NCBI RefSeq assembly: GCF_002925845.1 | Contig: NZ_PDNI01000058.1 | Span: forward strand, 198,276 to 262,275 | Source of the DNA: Roseovarius nitratireducens | GTDB taxonomy: Bacteria; Pseudomonadota; Alphaproteobacteria; Rhodobacterales; Rhodobacteraceae | Length of the DNA: 64,000 nt | Direction: 5' to 3' | In this document: in pieces, positions 62,299 to 64,000 of the stretch | Position numbering within the stretch: position 1 is the stretch's first letter | Layout: each line of letters begins with the position of its first letter | Made by a program: the position numbers and the translations under genes | Notes under the pieces: model-generated | The model's database searches: none | What the model was told of the DNA's origin: nothing | Seen by the model: the letters and a program-made list of their open reading frames with translations, nothing else

Positions 62299-63711
62299 GT
62301 GGCGATTGCAGGGCTGGCCGAAGGGCTGACGCGGGGGATCGAAGGGTTTGGCGAGCGCGTCTCGGGCGCGCTGTTCGAGCCGGTGATCCGGCTGGGCGTG
62401 ACCGGTCTCGCGCGGGCCGGAAAGACCGTGTTCATCACCTCGCTGGTGGCCAACCTGCTGGATCGCGGGCGCATGGGCGGCCTTGCGGCGTCGGGCGAGG
62501 GGCGCATCCTCGCGGCCTACCTGCAGCCACAGCCCGACGTCACGCTGCCGCGATTCGATTACGAGACGCATCTCGCCGCGCTCGCCGGCCCCGAGCCGCA
62601 CTGGCCCCAAAGCACGCGCGCCGTCTCGGAATTGCGGCTGTCGCTCAGGGTGCGGCCCGCGGGCATGCTGGCAGGCTTGGCCGGGCCGCGCACCGTGCAT
62701 CTCGACATCGTGGATTATCCCGGCGAGTGGCTGCTGGACCTCGCGCTCCTCGACAAGGACTATGCCGCCTGGTCGCGCGAGGCGCTGGCGCGCGCCGAGG
62801 CGCGCGCGGAGGGTGCGGCCTGGCGCAAGGCGCTGGCCGGTGTCGATCCGGCGGCGGCGTTCGACGAGGGGCAGGCGCAGGGCCTCGCGGCGGCGTTCAC
62901 CGCCTACCTGCGTGCTGCGCGCGCCGCCGGGCACGCCGATTGCACGCCGGGGCGGTTCCTGCTTCCGGGCGATCTGGAGGGCGCGCCGGTGGTCACGTTT
63001 GCGCCGCTGCCCGAGGCAGAGGGCGCAGGGCGCGGCAGCCTCGCGGCACAGATGGCGCGCCGGTTCGAGGCCTACAAGCGCGAAGTGGTGCGCCCGTTCT
63101 TTCGCGCGCATTTCGCCCGGATCGACCGGCAGATCGTGCTGGTGGACCTGCTCGACGCGATCCATCGCGGCCCGGTGGCGGTCGAGGAGACGCGCCGCGC
63201 GATGGCCGAGATCCTCGGCACGTTCCGGCCCGGGCGCAATGCCTTTCTCACGCGGCTGTTGCAGGGGCGGCGGGTGGAGCGGCTGCTGTTTGCCGCGACC
63301 AAGGCCGACCACTTGCACCACGCGCAGCATTCGCGTCTCGCCGCGATCATGGAGGCGATGCTGCGAGAGGCGCGTGACCGGGCGCAATTCGCGGGCGCCG
63401 ACGTGCGCAGTATGGCCATCGCTGCCTTGCGCGCCACGGTGGAGGAAACCCGCCGCCACGGTGGTGCGGAGGTGGAGTGCGTGCGCGGCCGGGTGCCCGA
63501 GGGCGGGCAGGCGGCGTTCCATCCCGGTGATCTGCCCGCCGATCCGGCGGCGATCCTGGCGCCCGCGCGGGCGGGGGCCGAGACCTGGCCCGACGGCGAT
63601 TTCGGAACCATGCGCTTTGCGCCTGCGCGGCTGTCGCTGCGCGCGGGCGAGGGGCCGCCGCATATCCGGCTCGACCGCGCCGCGCAGTTCCTCTTCGGGG
63701 ACCGGCTGTGA
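62299..63711 (+). CDS. YcjX-family P-loop protein
   Basis: 470 aa. Walker A GVTGLARAGKTVFITSLVAN (about 34-53) and a DIVDYPGEWLLDL segment in place of a G3-type motif are the YcjX signatures; QRDAxx-like ATKADHLHHAQHSRL follows. YcjX is a stress-linked GTPase-like protein that often travels with YcjF. The GTG at 62299, with GAGGGG upstream, is the likelier start; the frame opens at a GTG 8 codons earlier. Its stop overlaps the next start (GTGA). Confidence 0.85.
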   Translation: MAIAGLAEGLTRGIEGFGERVSGALFEPVIRLGVTGLARAGKTVFITSLVANLLDRGRMGGLAASGEGRILAAYLQPQPDVTLPRFDYETHLAALAGPEPHWPQSTRAVSELRLSLRVRPAGMLAGLAGPRTVHLDIVDYPGEWLLDLALLDKDYAAWSREALARAEARAEGAAWRKALAGVDPAAAFDEGQAQGLAAAFTAYLRAARAAGHADCTPGRFLLPGDLEGAPVVTFAPLPEAEGAGRGSLAAQMARRFEAYKREVVRPFFRAHFARIDRQIVLVDLLDAIHRGPVAVEETRRAMAEILGTFRPGRNAFLTRLLQGRRVERLLFAATKADHLHHAQHSRLAAIMEAMLREARDRAQFAGADVRSMAIAALRATVEETRRHGGAEVECVRGRVPEGGQAAFHPGDLPADPAAILAPARAGAETWPDGDFGTMRFAPARLSLRAGEGPPHIRLDRAAQFLFGDRL

Positions 63712-64000
63712 GGCTGGCGCGCGCGCATATCTGGCAGGTGCCGCGGCTGGCGGCGATCCTGTGGGCCTATACGCGGGGCACGCCCGGCCAGCCCTGCGCG
63801 CGCAGCCGGGTCGAGGATCTGCACCTGCTGTGGCGCGAGACGTGGCGCGGCCGGGTTCGGGTGGCGCGGGTGCGGGGCCGGATCGCGGGGTTCATCCTGC
63901 GCCGGGCCACGCGGGTGCACGCGCTGCACGTGGCCCCGGACATGCGCGGGCAGGGGGTGGGCCGCGCGCTCCTGTCCGACGCGCAGGCGCGGGCGGGCGT
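63708..64000 (+). CDS. GNAT-family N-acetyltransferase, 5' part
   Basis: The gene starts with GTG overlapping the YcjX-type stop and runs off the window after about 97 codons. The acetyl-CoA-binding motif A (HVAPDMRGQGVGRALLSDA) is complete just before the end, preceded by a strand ending IAGFILRR. The substrate cannot be inferred. Confidence 0.8.
   Translation, partial: MRLARAHIWQVPRLAAILWAYTRGTPGQPCARSRVEDLHLLWRETWRGRVRVARVRGRIAGFILRRATRVHALHVAPDMRGQGVGRALLSDAQARAG

Overview
The window is one GC-rich chromosomal stretch of an alphaproteobacterium. Several things point to Rhodobacterales (Roseobacter-type): the trpGDC-moaC-moeA order, a class II B12-dependent ribonucleotide reductase behind an NrdR box, a full form I cox (CO dehydrogenase) cluster, a soxBDAG sarcosine oxidase operon and the protein styles throughout. 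Genes are tightly packed, with many ATGA/TGATG overlaps, so most blocks look like operons.

Layout. 81-4132 (minus): trpG-trpD-trpC-moaC-moeA. 4273-6306: a periplasmic polysaccharide-deacetylase-like protein and an rRNA pseudouridine synthase. 6346-7039: a secreted rhodanese with a promoter that carries an ATTC-N8-GAAT operator and an FNR-like box. 7320-12693 (minus): trpE, a PpiD-like foldase, gpt, a LysE-type exporter and fabI. 12854-14576 (plus): pdxH, a double cold-shock-domain protein and a DUF192 protein. 14641-15544: tRNA-Pro(UGG) carrying an 824-bp one-gene islet bounded by 45-bp perfect direct repeats. 15777-19726: nrdJ with an NrdR box, a hairpin leader and a strong terminator. 19863: tRNA-Ser(GCU), followed by a lower-GC accessory region: an IS3-family remnant, a clipped LysR gene and a five-gene catabolic operon (DUF1185, alpha/beta hydrolase, flavin reductase, luciferase-like monooxygenase, aldehyde dehydrogenase). 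That operon resembles the trigonelline/Rut style of N-heterocycle breakdown. 26292-27081 is a decayed stretch without a convincing gene.

27082-35630 (minus): coxC-M-S-L-D-E-F-G, encoding an aerobic CO dehydrogenase whose large subunit has the form I AYRCSFR active-site loop. An IS6-family transposase sits just upstream of coxC. 36541-46534 is the most distinctive block: a two-component system divergent from a PepSY protein and a haem/flavin transmembrane reductase. A second unit encodes a poly-Asp periplasmic protein, a DUF2271 protein with a flavinylation-like TGAS motif, a PepSY-flavodoxin-FNR fusion, ApbE (FMN transferase) and a heavy-metal P-type ATPase. Both promoters carry the same operator arrangement: CTGA-N7-CTGA, 19 bp, then the inverse. 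This suggests a two-promoter regulon driven by the adjacent response regulator for trans-membrane electron transfer and metal handling. The block ends in a VIT1-type transporter cut off by transposase debris.

47182-51105: a polyamine-type ABC transporter. 51232-54556: a small membrane protein and three Tad-type envelope genes, including a vWA-bearing TadG-like protein. 54871-61456: an NAD(P) glutamate-dehydrogenase-family enzyme and soxB-soxD-soxA-soxG. 61547-64000: a ThiE-like protein, a YcjX-type P-loop protein and the start of a GNAT acetyltransferase that runs off the window.

All assignments are by reading of motifs and family resemblance; no search was run.
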